Below, one piece after another: positions 1 to 11,631 of a stretch of DNA of 64,000 nt (positions are counted from its first letter, which is position 1; each line of letters starts with the position of its first letter). The notes under the pieces are model-generated. The model ran no database searches. It was not told the DNA's origin and saw nothing but the letters and a program-made list of their open reading frames with translations. The translations under genes and the position numbers were made by a program. This DNA comes from Gonapodya sp. JEL0774. Taxonomy: Eukaryota > Monoblepharomycota > Monoblepharidomycetes > Monoblepharidales > Gonapodyaceae. The DNA lies in the NCBI GenBank assembly GCA_027604505.1, contig JADIIX010000046.1, forward strand, positions 88,627 through 152,626. Reading direction: 5' to 3'.

Positions 1-1320
1 ACGATCATGTGAGCTTTCTTGGATGGCTGATCTTGCGTTGGTTCTGTACACTCCATCGCTGACAAGTCGGCCATTTCAAGCGATTTCAATCTCGCATGCT
101 TCTTCAGGGAAGGAATCCCCCTTTCAGAGCCTGTTGGTAAGTGCTCTACTTTTGCGGCTCAGCTGTGACAGTTCTGGTCGAGCTCACTCAGGTTGATTCT
201 CGCCGTCTTGGACAGGGTCAGTCCAGACAATGGCCTTAACATGTTTCGCTCCTTGCTCTCATACGCTGTTTCACCTGCACTATTCCACAGGTGCATCAAC
301 TACGCTTCTCCTCAGATCGTTCTCGCGTCGCAGGGTGTTCCGTACATGCCTGAGCAAGGATGGAGCGATCTGTGGGCGCTCGGTGAGATAGTTTGGTTAA
401 ACAGGGAGTTCAGCCACTGCGTGAAAACAGAAACTGACCTTGACTTCAAATTTTAGGCGTTACGGTTTTTGGGATGCTCTGTGGGTGAGTTTTTTTTGTT
501 GGCGTTTGACAATGTTCCGTACTCCAGTGACCCTCGTCACGCCCTCGCGGCCAGCTTCTTCCCATTCCGCTCAGAAACGCCCCTCAAGCTCGCCCAAGAG
601 CACGCCCGCCTCCTCTCCGAACCACTCGAATGGTTCGGCCCTCCTCCCGACCCCTTGGCCCGCTCCTTTGTCGAACGCATACTGACGCCTCGCTCTCGAG
701 GTATCGTCACGTGCGAGTTCCTGGCCAAACACCCCTTTGTGGTTGGCCACGAAGCTCTCGCCAAGGAATACTTGGTGTCCGCCAGCCCCGTCGAAAGTCT
801 CGTCGTGGACGACGACAAGCTCGTGGCGCAGGATCTGGCGGTGCAGACCGAAGCCTTCCACCAGTTTCTCATCGCAGCGGGCGAGAGGTTCGACCACTTT
901 TTTGTATCCGAGAGGCACGACGGTGAGCAGAGGTCGATTTCGTCAGTGGAAGGTGGGATGAACCGGAACCGGACCGGGACCGTGGATATACCGGCTGCGA
1001 CTGCGCGGTCTGTCGTACCGACCGAGACGCCGTCGAGAACTGAACACGGAAACGAAAGCCGTACGCGAATCCGTCTGAGCAACCTCTTTGGCCAAAAAAA
1101 CTCCGAAGTGGATCGATACTCTCAAGGCGACGCCGCAAGGATCGGGTCGAGGCCAGACACGGGGTCCAGGCTTGTTCCGAGATCCCAAACCTTTTCCGGG
1201 ACCAGCTACACCAAAGTCGAGTCTCTGACCGTGACCGTGACCCGGGCCGGGGTGGAAAGGGAGAAGGAGAAGGGGTTTGGTCCCTTGCCGCGGTTTTTCG
1301 GACGCCGCAAGAACGTGTGA
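1..1320 (+). CDS. Protein kinase-like protein, C-terminal part (5' end outside window)
   Basis: This is the lower lobe of a eukaryotic protein kinase plus a C-terminal tail. Exons that join in frame are up to 136, 227-382, 457-484 and 528-1320. The exon ending at 136 holds SDFNLAC, a DFG-loop equivalent in which Gly is Asn. The next has YASPQIV at the APE position, so APE is replaced by SPQ. SDLWALGVTVFGMLCG is the subdomain IX helix, and LARSFVERILTPRSRG followed by FLAKHPFV is the end of the C lobe. About 170 residues of Ser/Arg-rich tail follow, ending in a basic FFGRRKNV. The catalytic loop and ATP-binding lobe lie outside the window, so activity cannot be judged; the altered DFG and APE motifs suggest a divergent kinase or pseudokinase. 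The kinase family was not recognised. Confidence 0.7.
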
Positions 1321-2962
1321 GTCTGTTGAGGCTGGGAGTCTGCGAGGGTGCGGATTGACCATTTGAGGGTCAGCCTGCGAGGTCCGCAATTGCACTTGGA
1401 AACTCGATTTGAGGATGGTAATATACTAAGGCTCACCAGTGCACATAATAGACTCGTGAGATACACGTACTTTCTCTCCTGTCCTCCTCAATTTCTCTTT
1501 GTCCCGGTTGCCGACTGGCGGTGCGGCTCGGTTTGTAGTATTGGACCCCGACCAGGTCTAAACTCGTGGAGGTCTGGGTCCACGACGGCACCACGGGTCA
1601 CACAGCGCCACCGGCCACTGCCTCAATAATGGACAGTGCGTAGAAGCCGAATTTCGAACAAGCACAGGAGTCGTGGTGCACGGTGCAGGGCGCTGGACGG
1701 TGTGCTGTGTGCAGGGTGCGCGGTGGGAGTCTCGAAACCTCCGAACCGTGTGAATTCCCCGCCCCACTGCGCACTGCACAGGGGTATGCCGTACAAAGAG
1801 ACGAACCCGAGTCCCGGGGAACGGGGAACGCGGAAACGACAGCGTCGCGAAATGGCGGGATGGCGGGATGGCGGGATGGCGAGATGGGTGGGCGGTGGGC
1901 GGTGGGCGGTCGGCAGAGAGCGTGGGAGCGTGGTGGATTGGGCCGGCGATGTGAACGAGTGCATGTTCCGAGTGGGTGCGAGTGTATAAGGCGAGGTAGT
2001 GTGTTGTGATGCTGTCCGATTATGAATTATAGAAAAGAAGATGAATCATGCGAAACAAGATGGAGTAGTTTCCCCAAGAAGGAACGGTCTGCTTATGTAA
2101 ACCCTGAAGCAGTGTGTGTACATATCGGCTGCAGTTCCAGCTGTTAGAAAAACACAAGACATGAAGGTTGGTCAGATCCCCAATATCCAAAATAATAAGA
2201 GACTGGAAGATTGGCCAAGTTACGGCGCTTGTGCTCTAATGCATTGCACCTGGGAGTACATAAACAATATATCGATTGATTCACCGCACCACAACAGTGA
2301 ACAGCGGGTGAATCATTATATCCACACAAGCGCGAGCACTATCTTTATGATCGGCAAGTCCCCGTTGTGTGCGGTGTGGACCGTTCATGAACAGGCTGCC
2401 TGTTTCCTGGCGGGCCGTAAAGTACGGCTTGGGCCCTCCACTCACCTGCCGATCCCCACCGAACCGACCGATCCCAGAACTATTTGGCCCATCGCCATTC
2501 TCAATTCCCACACCGGTTTTACCACGCCGAACGTACACAGACATGCCTGTGAGTTTTCCATATTGGGCGATCTGGGATGGTCTGCGGGTCTGGAGGGAAG
2601 GACGAGGCTGGACATTGTGGGTGGTTGTTGATCCCCACGCCAACGACGGCCGTTGTCTGGCGAATCCGGCGTCTCAATCTGGCATCGTTCATCTGCGATT
2701 GACGCCCGTGTTGGGAGTAGTGGTCGTTTTGAATCTGTGTTTGGGTTGGGTTGTCTGTTCCTCTCGGTGTCGTGTCTGCACTGCCCTCGTGTCCTCTGCC
2801 CCGCACCCGCATGAGTCGCTGCTTCTCTCGCCCAATCTCATCAAACTCAACCTCCACAATTTCTCAATTGCAATTCCAAATTCAACCTGGTCTCAACTCA
2901 ACCCGCTCTTCGTTCAACCCCGACGTCGCTTCTCCTTCGCCCGTTCAAATTCTTTTCCAAAG
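1321..2962. other. Intergenic region without a convincing gene
   Basis: About 1.6 kb between the kinase stop and the first recognisable aldehyde dehydrogenase exon. Open frames here show no family resemblance. The right end (2760-2960) is pyrimidine-rich and probably contains the promoter, 5' UTR and start exon of the aldehyde dehydrogenase. Short tandem repeats lie at 1852-1916. Confidence 0.5.
1852..1916. repeat. Short G-rich tandem repeats
   Basis: About four copies of a 9-bp GGCGGGATG-like unit run directly into about four copies of a GGTGGGC-like unit. Looks like ordinary microsatellite expansion in non-coding DNA. Confidence 0.75.
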
Positions 2963-5900
2963 TTTGACGACCTTGTCGAAATCAAGAGTGAGTGTCTGAT
3001 CCTCCCGTTTTCCTTGTTCCCACTTCCCCCGTGTTCCCACCGCACTTACCAACCCCAAACCCCCACCACCCTTTTAGTCCGCAACACCACCCACAAGGTT
3101 CACACGGGCCTCTTCATCAACGGAGAATTTGTCCCCGCCATATCCGGAAAGACCTTTCCCACAATCAACCCCGCAACGGGTGAGGTCATTTGCCACGTGT
3201 GTGAAGGTGAGTACACACGCGACATGGTGCGGGCTTTTCCTCGTCCGTTTCCGTTTCTGTTCATTTAATCGGGAATGGGACGGTGGGGAATGGGACGCCG
3301 TGGAGACCGAGGCACGGGAACATCACGGCACACCAACCTTGGAGCTTGTTCAGGAGGATCACCGATGGCCCGGAGACGCGGAGACCGGAGCAGGATGAGG
3401 ACGAGGATAAGGACGCGGTCTAGAACGGGAAACCAGCACCGAGACGGTCTCCGGTGCTCTGTGTACCTGTGTGATGCGACACGAGGTGACGGGACGGGGA
3501 GATGGGCGACACGACACCACTCCGATCCGACCCGGTTCTTCCACGACGACCTTGCACTGGCCACGTCGGTCACATCTTCTTCCTTTCCCCCTCCTCGTAC
3601 CCGGTTCCCGCTTTACTCACCCACCCGACCCTACCCGTTTCCTAAACTCCTCGTTCCTCCCTCCCGCACCCCCCAGCCGACAAAGCCGACATCGACGTCG
3701 CCGTCCGTGCCGCCCGCACTGCCTTCAAGTCCGTCTGGCGTAACACCGACGGCGCCGACCGCGGCCGTTTGCTCTACAAGCTCGCCGACCTGGTCGAACG
3801 CGATATACAGTTTTTGGCCGATTTGGAGGCGCTGGATAATGGGAAGAAGGCACACGTGGCAAAGGGGGATGTGGAGGGAGTCGTGGGGTGTTTGAGGTAT
3901 TATGGTGCGTGGTGCGGGTGGTGGAGGGGGGGGGGGGGGGGGGGGGGCGGCGGNNNNNNNNNNTGTTAGTGTTGTGTGTGGCGGGTCGGTCGGGCCGGCG
4001 CGGCGGGCGGGCCCGGCCCCCGCGCCGGCGCTGCGGGGGGCTAGGGGTGTTTGGGGGAGATGGGATGGATGGATGGGATGGATATTTTCGGTAAAATGGG
4101 ATGGGTTGGAGTGGCACGCGCATGAAGTGCGCGAGCGACCAAGGGACCCTGCCGTGCCGGCGGGTGTGTTACGATTCGGGTCCTTCCCAACCTGTGCCAG
4201 TAACACCCTGGTCCGTGTTTCCGACCTCCCTCGCCTCCCATCATCTCCGTGGCCGTGGCGCTCACCTTGTTCCTCCTTTATTCTTCGCTCATTCTCTCTC
4301 GTCCCTCCCGCTCCTTTTCCGTTGTGACCCCTGACCCGTGACCCGTGCTCCTTAACCCGCGTTCCCCTTCGTTTCGCGTAGCCGGATGGGCCGACAAGAT
4401 CGAGGGGAAGACCATGGTACGTTGCGCTTGCAGTTTGGTTTGTCATTTCTGGTCGTGGTTTAAGGTTTCACTCACTCGAACGACTTCACCACCCTTTCCC
4501 CTATGTCTCACGAACCTCGCAGATGGACACGAACAAGGTAGAAAGCTCACACGCTGCCGATCTCGGGAGCGGAAATGAAACCAGCACGCTGAATATTTCT
4601 TTTGCCAAATGCCCAACTCCCCCCCCCCCCCCCGTGTCACCCCCCTCCCCCGACCCCACACCCGTCACTGCACACCATCGTTCTCACTCCCACTGCCAAT
4701 TTGCTTTCCTTTTTGCGTGTTTGCTTGTGTGTTCGGTTCGACCGTGTAGTGGGTGAGTGGGAGGCAGTAGTGACAGTACCCGCTTTGGAGGTCTGCGGTT
4801 TCGTGGTGGTGAATCAAGCTCATGCCGTTCGTTGGTCCGCCTCGCTGCGTCGCCCGGCCTCTTCCCCCCACCCTCCCCCGTCCAATGTAATTGCGCTCAG
4901 TTCAACTACACCCGCCACGAGCCGTTCGGTGTCGTGGGGCAGATCATTGTGGGTTTGCTGTTTTCGTTTTGTGTGCAACGTGATGCCATGTTCTCAACTT
5001 TGTTTACCTTGTGGTCCATGTGGGTCGGTGGTGCTGTTGCGTCATCCTCGACTCGTCCATCCCTCCCCCTCCCCCGTACCCGCGGTGATGGTCTAATCAG
5101 CCGTGGAACTTCCCCCTGGGCATGCTCGCGTGGAAGTTCGGACCGGCCCTCGCGACGGGGAACGTCATCATCCTCAAGTCGTCGGAAAAGGTAACGTAAT
5201 CGGGTGTGACCGGGTGTGGCCGCAGTGTGTTTGGAGACCAAATCACCTTCGCTGTTCCCTGTGCGTCGTTTGACACCGACCCACCGTCCACGCTCCTCGC
5301 CACCTCCCGCCCGCAGACCCCCCTCACCGCCCTCGCCGTGGCCGCCCTGACCCGCGAAGCCGGGTTCCCCCCAGGCGTCATCAACATCGTCTCTGGCTAC
5401 GGTCCCACGGCGGGACAGGCCATGGTGTCCCACCCCGAGATCATGAAGCTGGCCTTCACGGGCAGTACCAGGACTGGACGCATGTTGGTCGAAGGGAGCG
5501 CCAAGAGTAATTTGAAAAAGGTTACGCTCGAGCTGGGCGGCAAGAGTCCGGTGGGTTGGGGGGGAGTGGGGGAGGGAGTGACATGGGGGCGGGTGGGAGG
5601 ACGGTGGTCCCGATTTCCCACCACTTCCTTGTGGTTCGGTTTGAACCGGCTGACGCACTCCCCCTTGCGTGGCTCTTGCATTACCCTCAGTCCATCGTCT
5701 TTGAAGATGCGGACATTGATGAGGCCGCAAAGTGGACCAACATGGGTATTTTCTTGTGAGTCGTCATTGTTGGCATATCGCTTGGGCGGCGTCTTGTCCC
5801 GTCTCTTACCCGTGCCTCATGTCTCATATCGCCCATCATCGTCTTCGTCATTCAGCAACCACGGCCAAGTGTGCTGCGCTGGATCCAGGGTGTACGTCCA

Positions 5901-7346
5901 GGAAAGCGTCGCCGAAAAGTTTTTAGCAAAGTTCAAGGAGCTGGTGCGTGTGGGATCGTTCTCGGGTCGTTTGTGGGAACACGGTTGATCGGTGTTCGTT
6001 TTTGTGGGCCGGGATCGGAACTCATAATGGGACAAAATCGGATATGTGATTTTAGACTGAGGCGCAAAAGACCGGCGACCAGTGTGAGTAGCCAGGGACA
6101 AGTGTCTGCGCTTCCTAGGTCCGTGATGGAGCTGAATACTTATTTTGGCGAACCTTTTACCGCGTCACCCTTTGCTCCGCAATTTTAGTCGACGAAGACG
6201 GTGACCAGGGCCCGCTTGTGGATGAGAGTGAGCAGTCACGATACGCACTTGTCTTTCTGTGCTCGGATGGTCGCCACACAAACCTACCGTGTTTCCTCCG
6301 TTTTAATTTCCAGTTCAATTCAACAACGTTCTCAAGTACATTGAGATTGGCAAGAAGGAGGCGAAGCTCATTGCTGGTGGTGGACGCTTAGGGTCCAAAG
6401 GGTTCTGTGAGTTTCGACACACACGGCCGTTCTCGCAGTGCTTCGAGTGGTGGTCGTTGTTTGACCCCCCCCCCCCCTTTGTTGTTTCTGTGATGTGCGT
6501 GGTGGGTATGTAGACATCCAACCCACCGTGTTTTCGAATGTGCCCGAAGACGCGACCATTATGAAGGAGGAGATTTTCGGACCAGTAAGTTTCGGATTCG
6601 TTTCACAAAAATGTTACCTCCTCGAACGCGAAGCTCAAAAACACAACTGGCGTTACGTTTCTTTCAATTTCGCAACAACTTTGGCTCATTTCCTGCCCGC
6701 ACTAGGTCGTCTGTGTCAGCACCTTCAAGACCGAAGAAGAGATTATCGCAAAGGCCAACGCTACACCGTACGGTCTTGCCGGAGCGGTCTTCACCAAGGA
6801 CCTTAACCGAGCTATTCGTGTGTCGAATGAGCTGGAGGCCGGGATGATTTGGGTGAGCTGGGTTACTCGCTTTTGTTTCAAGTGTCGAGTGAGCGAAAGA
6901 AGTGCTCACGATTGGTGCGTCGGTGTGTTTAATGGGGACGATGGTTAGGTCAACGCGTACAACATTGACCACAACGTAAGTTCTTGATGATGGTGCCTTT
7001 GCTTAGTGCAAGTGTTTCTCACTTTTTGGTACTCGCTGTCATCCTCGCGCATAATGGGATTAGAACACCCCCTTCGGTGAGTCATGGCATAAGGGTCAAT
7101 GATAAATCTTCAGTGTGTACCACATTACTCACCTTCGCTGCCATTTACCTCTTGTTTTTGACTCGCAGGTGGATACAAAGAGTCTGGTTGGGGTCGTGAG
7201 CTCGGCGCATACGGTTTGGACGCGTACTTGCAGGTACGTCGCTCTTTGATTGGGGTTGTACCATCAAACTGCTGCAGCCGAACGTTTGACACCGTTTCTC
7301 AAAACAGATCAAGTCGGTGAAGATCAACATGTCCATGACTCTGTAA
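2963..7346 (+). CDS. Aldehyde dehydrogenase (ALDH1/2-type), about 19 exons, start unresolved
   Basis: NAD(P)-dependent oxidation of aldehydes to acids. Exons, all phase-consistent: 2963(?)-2989, 3078-3206, 3677-3904, 4382-4416, 4523-4537, 4901-4948, 5101-5190, 5317-5550, 5691-5755, 5856-5943, 6056-6083, 6189-6227, 6314-6406, 6514-6584, 6706-6852, 6949-6975, 7064-7076, 7169-7233, 7308-7346. Together they give about 494 residues, the usual family length. Visible landmarks: GLFINGEF near the N terminus, PWNFPLG (cofactor binding), GSTRTGR, ELGGKSP with the general-base Glu, GQVCCAG with the catalytic Cys, EEIFGPV, and [15 protein letters not shown] near the C terminus. Exons of 15 nt (4523-4537) and 13 nt (7064-7076) are needed to keep family motifs intact. 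No in-frame ATG belongs clearly to the first exon (frame open back to 2369), so a further 5' exon is likely. No clear mitochondrial presequence was seen. Confidence 0.93.
3923..3963. other. Poly-G run and 10-N assembly gap inside an ALDH intron
   Basis: A long homopolymer G run is followed by GCGGCGG and ten N at 3954-3963. It sits in the intron 3905-4381, so coding sequence of the aldehyde dehydrogenase is not lost, but true intron length is unknown. Confidence 0.95.
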
Positions 7347-8335
7347 ACGTTGGTTTTTTCGCCGTAGGATTACTACTGTATTACCTATCTTTTGAGAAGA
7401 GAATAACATTTGCGTTATGCTTTCCAAGCGAATTGTCGGCCTCGGGAGCTGTTGGCTCACGTTTTTTGGCGAAATCAGATCAGGCGGAACCTTTCCTCGT
7501 TTTCAGCAATGTCACATGTGATTGTGCGGTTGATAGACAGCAGTGGTGAACGGCGGGACAGTCACACCCCCAATTGTATGTCATCTGTACTCTGCTTTGG
7601 TACTGGAATTGCATAGAAAGTACTCTATCAATGTGACAGTCATAGTATAATGTCATATTTATAACTTCTTTGGCCTATGTCGTCGCAGTCTGACAATCTC
7701 ACCTTTAGACTTTACATAGAACACACTGAGCGTTTCACAAATGCGCATAATTTTCAGGAGACAATAAGAAACCTACCGTATGTGAAACTCCGTTATCGTG
7801 AATGATGACCTTCGCTATTTGTAGAGCTTGAATACTCGGGCAATATAGAGAGGCCATGGTGAAAGCGGATCACGCGCAGATTCACCTCCAAGAATACTTC
7901 GAATACGCAAGGATTGCAGTTCCTGTCACCGACTTCTCGTCTGAATCACATTGGTCAAATAAGCTCTGCCGGGGGTGTTGAGGCGGGTGAAAGTGTTTTT
8001 GCCGGCTTCCTTTTTTCTGGCCCCTTAGACGCGCGGCAAGCGGTTCTCATCCATCAAGTCTGCTACCAGCAAAAGCAAACTCGTCCTCCACAAACGTGTT
8101 GGTTCGGCGGACATCAGCGCAAGGAGCCCCGGACGTTTCTTAGCGGGATGGTCGGGAGAGACTGCAACGTGTTTGGTGACACAGCGCAACACTGCCGCGC
8201 AAGCTGTCTTACGACGATCAGCCGTCAAAGCAAACCCAAGAAAGCATCATAAATAGTCGCAACCAAAATCTTTGATTTGCTATTATTCAATACAAACTCA
8301 CTTTCGAAGCGAAATCTATTCCGATCGATCCCGCC
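7347..8335. other. Intergenic region, no gene seen
   Basis: About 990 bp between the aldehyde dehydrogenase stop and the start of the OCIA-like gene. Open frames are short and show no family features. AT-rich stretches near 7640-7700 may hold the polyadenylation region. Confidence 0.5.
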
Positions 8336-9191
8336 ATGGTCATGAACACAGAAAACAACCAACCCACTCAGATCTCTGTTCCGCCCACTACAAATTCCAC
8401 ATCCGTACCACAGTATCCTCAAGAGTACCCACCCCAACCGTACCCGTACCCAACAGTGCAGGGATGGCACCACGGTCGACATTACCACCACCGCAAAGAC
8501 TACAACGAGAAGCGTTTACTTGATCTCGTAGGACATCAGTTCACAAACGAGGAGAGGGTTGCTCTGGCTGAAGCGAGAGAGGAATACCGGAGATACTGTG
8601 AGTCGCAGAGTTCTGACTTTACAAGATGCGCACTGATTCTGTTCAACCATATCAGTCTTCCCAGCCGTTATTGGCGGTGTGGTGGGAGGATTCATCCTCG
8701 CTCGCCGTGGATTCTTTGGGAGGCTTATTATGTTTGGTGGTAGTGTTTTCGGAGGAGTTTGGGTTGGGCGCAAACTCGGGCAGCTGGCGGGATCCAACGT
8801 GGTGAGTTGACTGACATGTGGTGTTCCCAACCCGATCATCAACTCAACTATCTGGTACCGTAAGCTATTGGAGCAACTCCCACCAGACAGTCCAGTCCGC
8901 AAAGCTGCACGCGAAGTCGTGGAATTCCAGTTCTCTCGAGGCGCCTTCCTTCCGCGTGTGAACTTTTCGTACGGATCCCAATACCCAATGATCCCTCCTA
9001 CTTCTCCTCCCCCCGCGTCACAATTCTCGCAACCAATTCAAGTACCCCAGATGATCCCGACAACAACAGTTGTAGCGGGCGTGGCTGCGGAGGAGATTAG
9101 GGATTCCGTTGCCAAAATGCTCGCAGATTTGAGTCACACTGTGGCGAGCATAGGTAGGGAAGAGACGGCGGTACATAGGGACGGGAAGTAG
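8336..9191 (+). CDS. OCIA-domain-like small protein
   Basis: Three exons, 8336-8597, 8656-8801 and 8865-9191, encode 244 residues. An N-terminal Pro/Tyr/Gln-rich region (to about residue 55) is followed by FTNEERVALAEAREEYRRY, a glycine-rich hydrophobic stretch (GGVVGGFILARRG and GGSVFGGVWVGRKLG), then LLEQLPPDSPVRKAAREV. The order EER-helix, glycine-zipper membrane hairpin, L-x-DSP-x-R-x-A-x-R matches the OCIA domain of OCIAD1/2, which sits in mitochondrial or endosomal membranes. The Cys/Trp-rich centre typical of animal OCIAD proteins is absent, so this is a divergent member at best. The tail (residues 170-244) is Pro/Gln-rich with a final amphipathic helix. Role inferred only from the domain. 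Confidence 0.6.
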
Positions 9192-9649
9192 TTTGGGGAG
9201 AGTCAGTCAGATGGGCTCAATGATTTTTTCCCAATGTAGAACGAACGGCAGTGATTTTGCTGTGTACCCAAAAATAGACTTTGCATTCCAACATTGGCGG
9301 TGGGCATTCACCATCTTTCATGGACAAAAGCACAGGCGGGTCCCAACAAAATCTCCAAAATTTTTGCAACTTTGAGCTAGGTGCATTTTCTCACACTAAT
9401 GGACATATGTATATAGGAGGAGGTCGGGGAGTGGTTGGAAAAGAAGCTATGACAAAAGGGGGGAAAGCCTGTGTGGAACGAATCCTCTCGAAAACACCAG
9501 GGTATCCGCAAAACGGACACGGAAAACAGGAGTCACAGGTCGTGACTTGGCGAGACGGAGATCACGGAACAGAGTTAAAATGGTCGGTAAGCAGGAGAGA
9601 GTCCAAGAGGACCAGCCATCCGTCTGCCCAAGCGTTTCGAGTCTGGAGC
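9192..9649. other. Convergent 3' ends, no gene seen
   Basis: Short stretch between the stop of the + strand OCIA-like gene and the stop of the - strand KH gene. It should hold both 3' UTRs; open frames on either strand look like shadows. Confidence 0.5.
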
Positions 9650-11398
9650 TCAATCATCCCTTCCGTCATCCCTGGACCTCCTCTCCTTCTCGCTCTCCAA
9701 AGTCTCATAAATGAGCTGGAGAGCTTTCTGGTTGCACTCGGCAGTACCCTGGATGGTGAACGTGCGCTGCCCGGATGTGGGATCGGACTCTTTGGCGATC
9801 GAGATGCGGGAGCCGGATTCGGCACGGATTTCGTTGATGATGGAACCGCCTTTAGCGTTTGATAAAAGAAAAAAATTCACGGTGAGAAGGGGAGGTTTCA
9901 ATAAATACGTCAACAGACCACAAAGCTTACCACGACCAATAATGCATCCGACAAGATCCCCCGGCACTGACAACGTAGCGGTTTGAGTCTCTCCTCCCGA
10001 TGACCTGGCAGACCTTCCACCGTCTCTGTCCGCACCGGACCTACCACCCGTCTCACGCCTGGCAGCGCCATTGGCGCCTTTGGAAGAGGATGGGCCAGCC
10101 TCAGATCTGCGGCGAGACTCGTACGTCGATGCCGACGAGGAGGCACCGGCACCCGAAGAAGAATTGGTAGAAGCGGAGGGGCCTGAACGGTTGGATTGGC
10201 TCCCGCCGGCGCTGGAACCAATGGATCCCCCAACTTCAGGTTTGTAGTAGATGGTACCAGCGGAGCGAGCGGTGTCCTGGATGAGAGACTCGCCGATGCC
10301 TGAAACTGCAATTTGAATAGAATCGGAGAAACCGTGAACCTCGATGATTCTATAGAATGAGGAAACGGTGAGGTAAATACGAAGCCGTTGCAACGCAAAA
10401 CTTCATGACTAGTTGCTATCCCTTCTAAGCGGGGCCCACAAGCTTTGAAGCAGCCGTCGAACTGCTCGAATGGCATCCCGCCTGTTCGATTTGGTTCTAA
10501 CTTACCTCTCCGTGCTCTGAGGCAACATCTCCTTGGTGGCGACGATCCTGGCACCACTGCTCTCCTGAATCTCCCTGATCCTCGCGCCACCCTTTCCAAT
10601 AATGGATCCGACCTGTTGATGGGGTACCAGGAGGCGGACGGTGACGATCGGTTTGTCGGAAGTGGCGGCACTGCTCTGGGGGTTGCGGGACTGAGCCTCC
10701 ACGAGGTGCCGAGAGAAGTGGTTGAAGGCCTAGTTCGGTTTCACAATTGGCGATTGCGAAGTCCCAGACCGAAGAGGATGGCAACAAATAAGATGGAAGA
10801 GAAATGAAACAGAGGTGGTCAGCTCATAGCTATGACACGGACTCTTGAGCCCTGTCCATTCAAAGCACTGTGTACGGCTCCACGTTATGCATGGAATAGA
10901 CGGAGACCAAAATAGGGGTGGATTGGGCTCAATCCATTGGAAATCAATTCAACACACCTTGGCAACAGATGACAGTCCACCAGAGACGGTGAGGATCCTC
11001 TCCTGGACGCCTTCGACCACCTTGGAAACGCCAGCCTTAACGCCAGTAACCTCACGAATCTCAGCAACATTCTTGCCGGCTTTACCAATGAGGGCGCCGG
11101 CCTCTTTGCCATTTACAAGAGCACGAAGTGTGAGTTGCCCTTCGTCCTCGTCTGCATGTTCCGCGTCATCACCGGCAGCGTGGGCATCATTCTGAGAGCG
11201 AGTAGGCTCTTCGGCAGGGGCTGCCGGAGCCGGTGTCGGCGGTGCTGCGGAAGCCGGGGAGGGGCGAGTGGGTGCCTGGGTGGTTGGAGCTGAAGCAGCA
11301 GCAGGTTGAGCCGCAGGAGGGGGTGTGACGGGAGGTGAGAACTCTGGGTCTAGGGACAGGCCAGTGAGGCGCGTGAGGGCGTCGTTTGCGTAGTTCAT
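9650..11398 (-). CDS. Triple KH-domain RNA-binding protein (PCBP/Pbp2-like)
   Basis: Four exons on the minus strand: 11398-10958, 10729-10506, 10349-9931 and 9849-9650, giving 427 residues in one frame. Residues 1-85 are Pro/Ala-rich and then acidic. KH1 (about 87-150) has GALIGKAGKNVAEI, KH2 (about 170-235) has GSIIGKGGARIREI, and KH3 (about 335-410) has GCIIGRGGSIINEI, whose GxxG loop is split by an intron. All three keep the GxxG signature that contacts single-stranded nucleic acid. A Ser/Gly/Arg-rich linker separates KH2 and KH3, and the C terminus is charged (RRSRDDGRDD). The layout matches the poly(C)-binding/hnRNP K family (yeast Pbp2 and Hek2, fission yeast Rnc1), which act in mRNA stability, localisation or splicing. 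Targets cannot be told from sequence. Confidence 0.9.
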
Positions 11399-11631
11399 TT
11401 GAACGGGGTGACGTCGGTGGGTCGGTGGGTCGGTGGAGGGAAAAGGGGGAAGGCGGGGCGGAGGGCGAGAGGAAGCGGGGAGCGGAAAAGGAAACGGGAT
11501 CGACGAATGCGGAGGCGCAAATGCGGGCTGCTCGGATATCGAGATTCAAGCTTGCGGTTCAGATAAAACGTGACAGAAGACCGTGCGTTTGACGCTGGCC
11601 TTTGCCACTGATATTAGTGCACTTTAGAACG
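11399..11631 (-). promoter_or_regulatory. Upstream region of the KH gene
   Basis: The 233 bp between the KH start codon and the focadhesin stop must carry the KH promoter and the focadhesin 3' UTR. Purine-rich tracts lie at 11420-11500. No individual motif could be assigned. Confidence 0.4.

Noticed and set aside
469..1082. Long minus-strand and alternate-frame ORFs under the kinase tail
   Set aside because: Shadows of the G+C-rich kinase exon with no family features.
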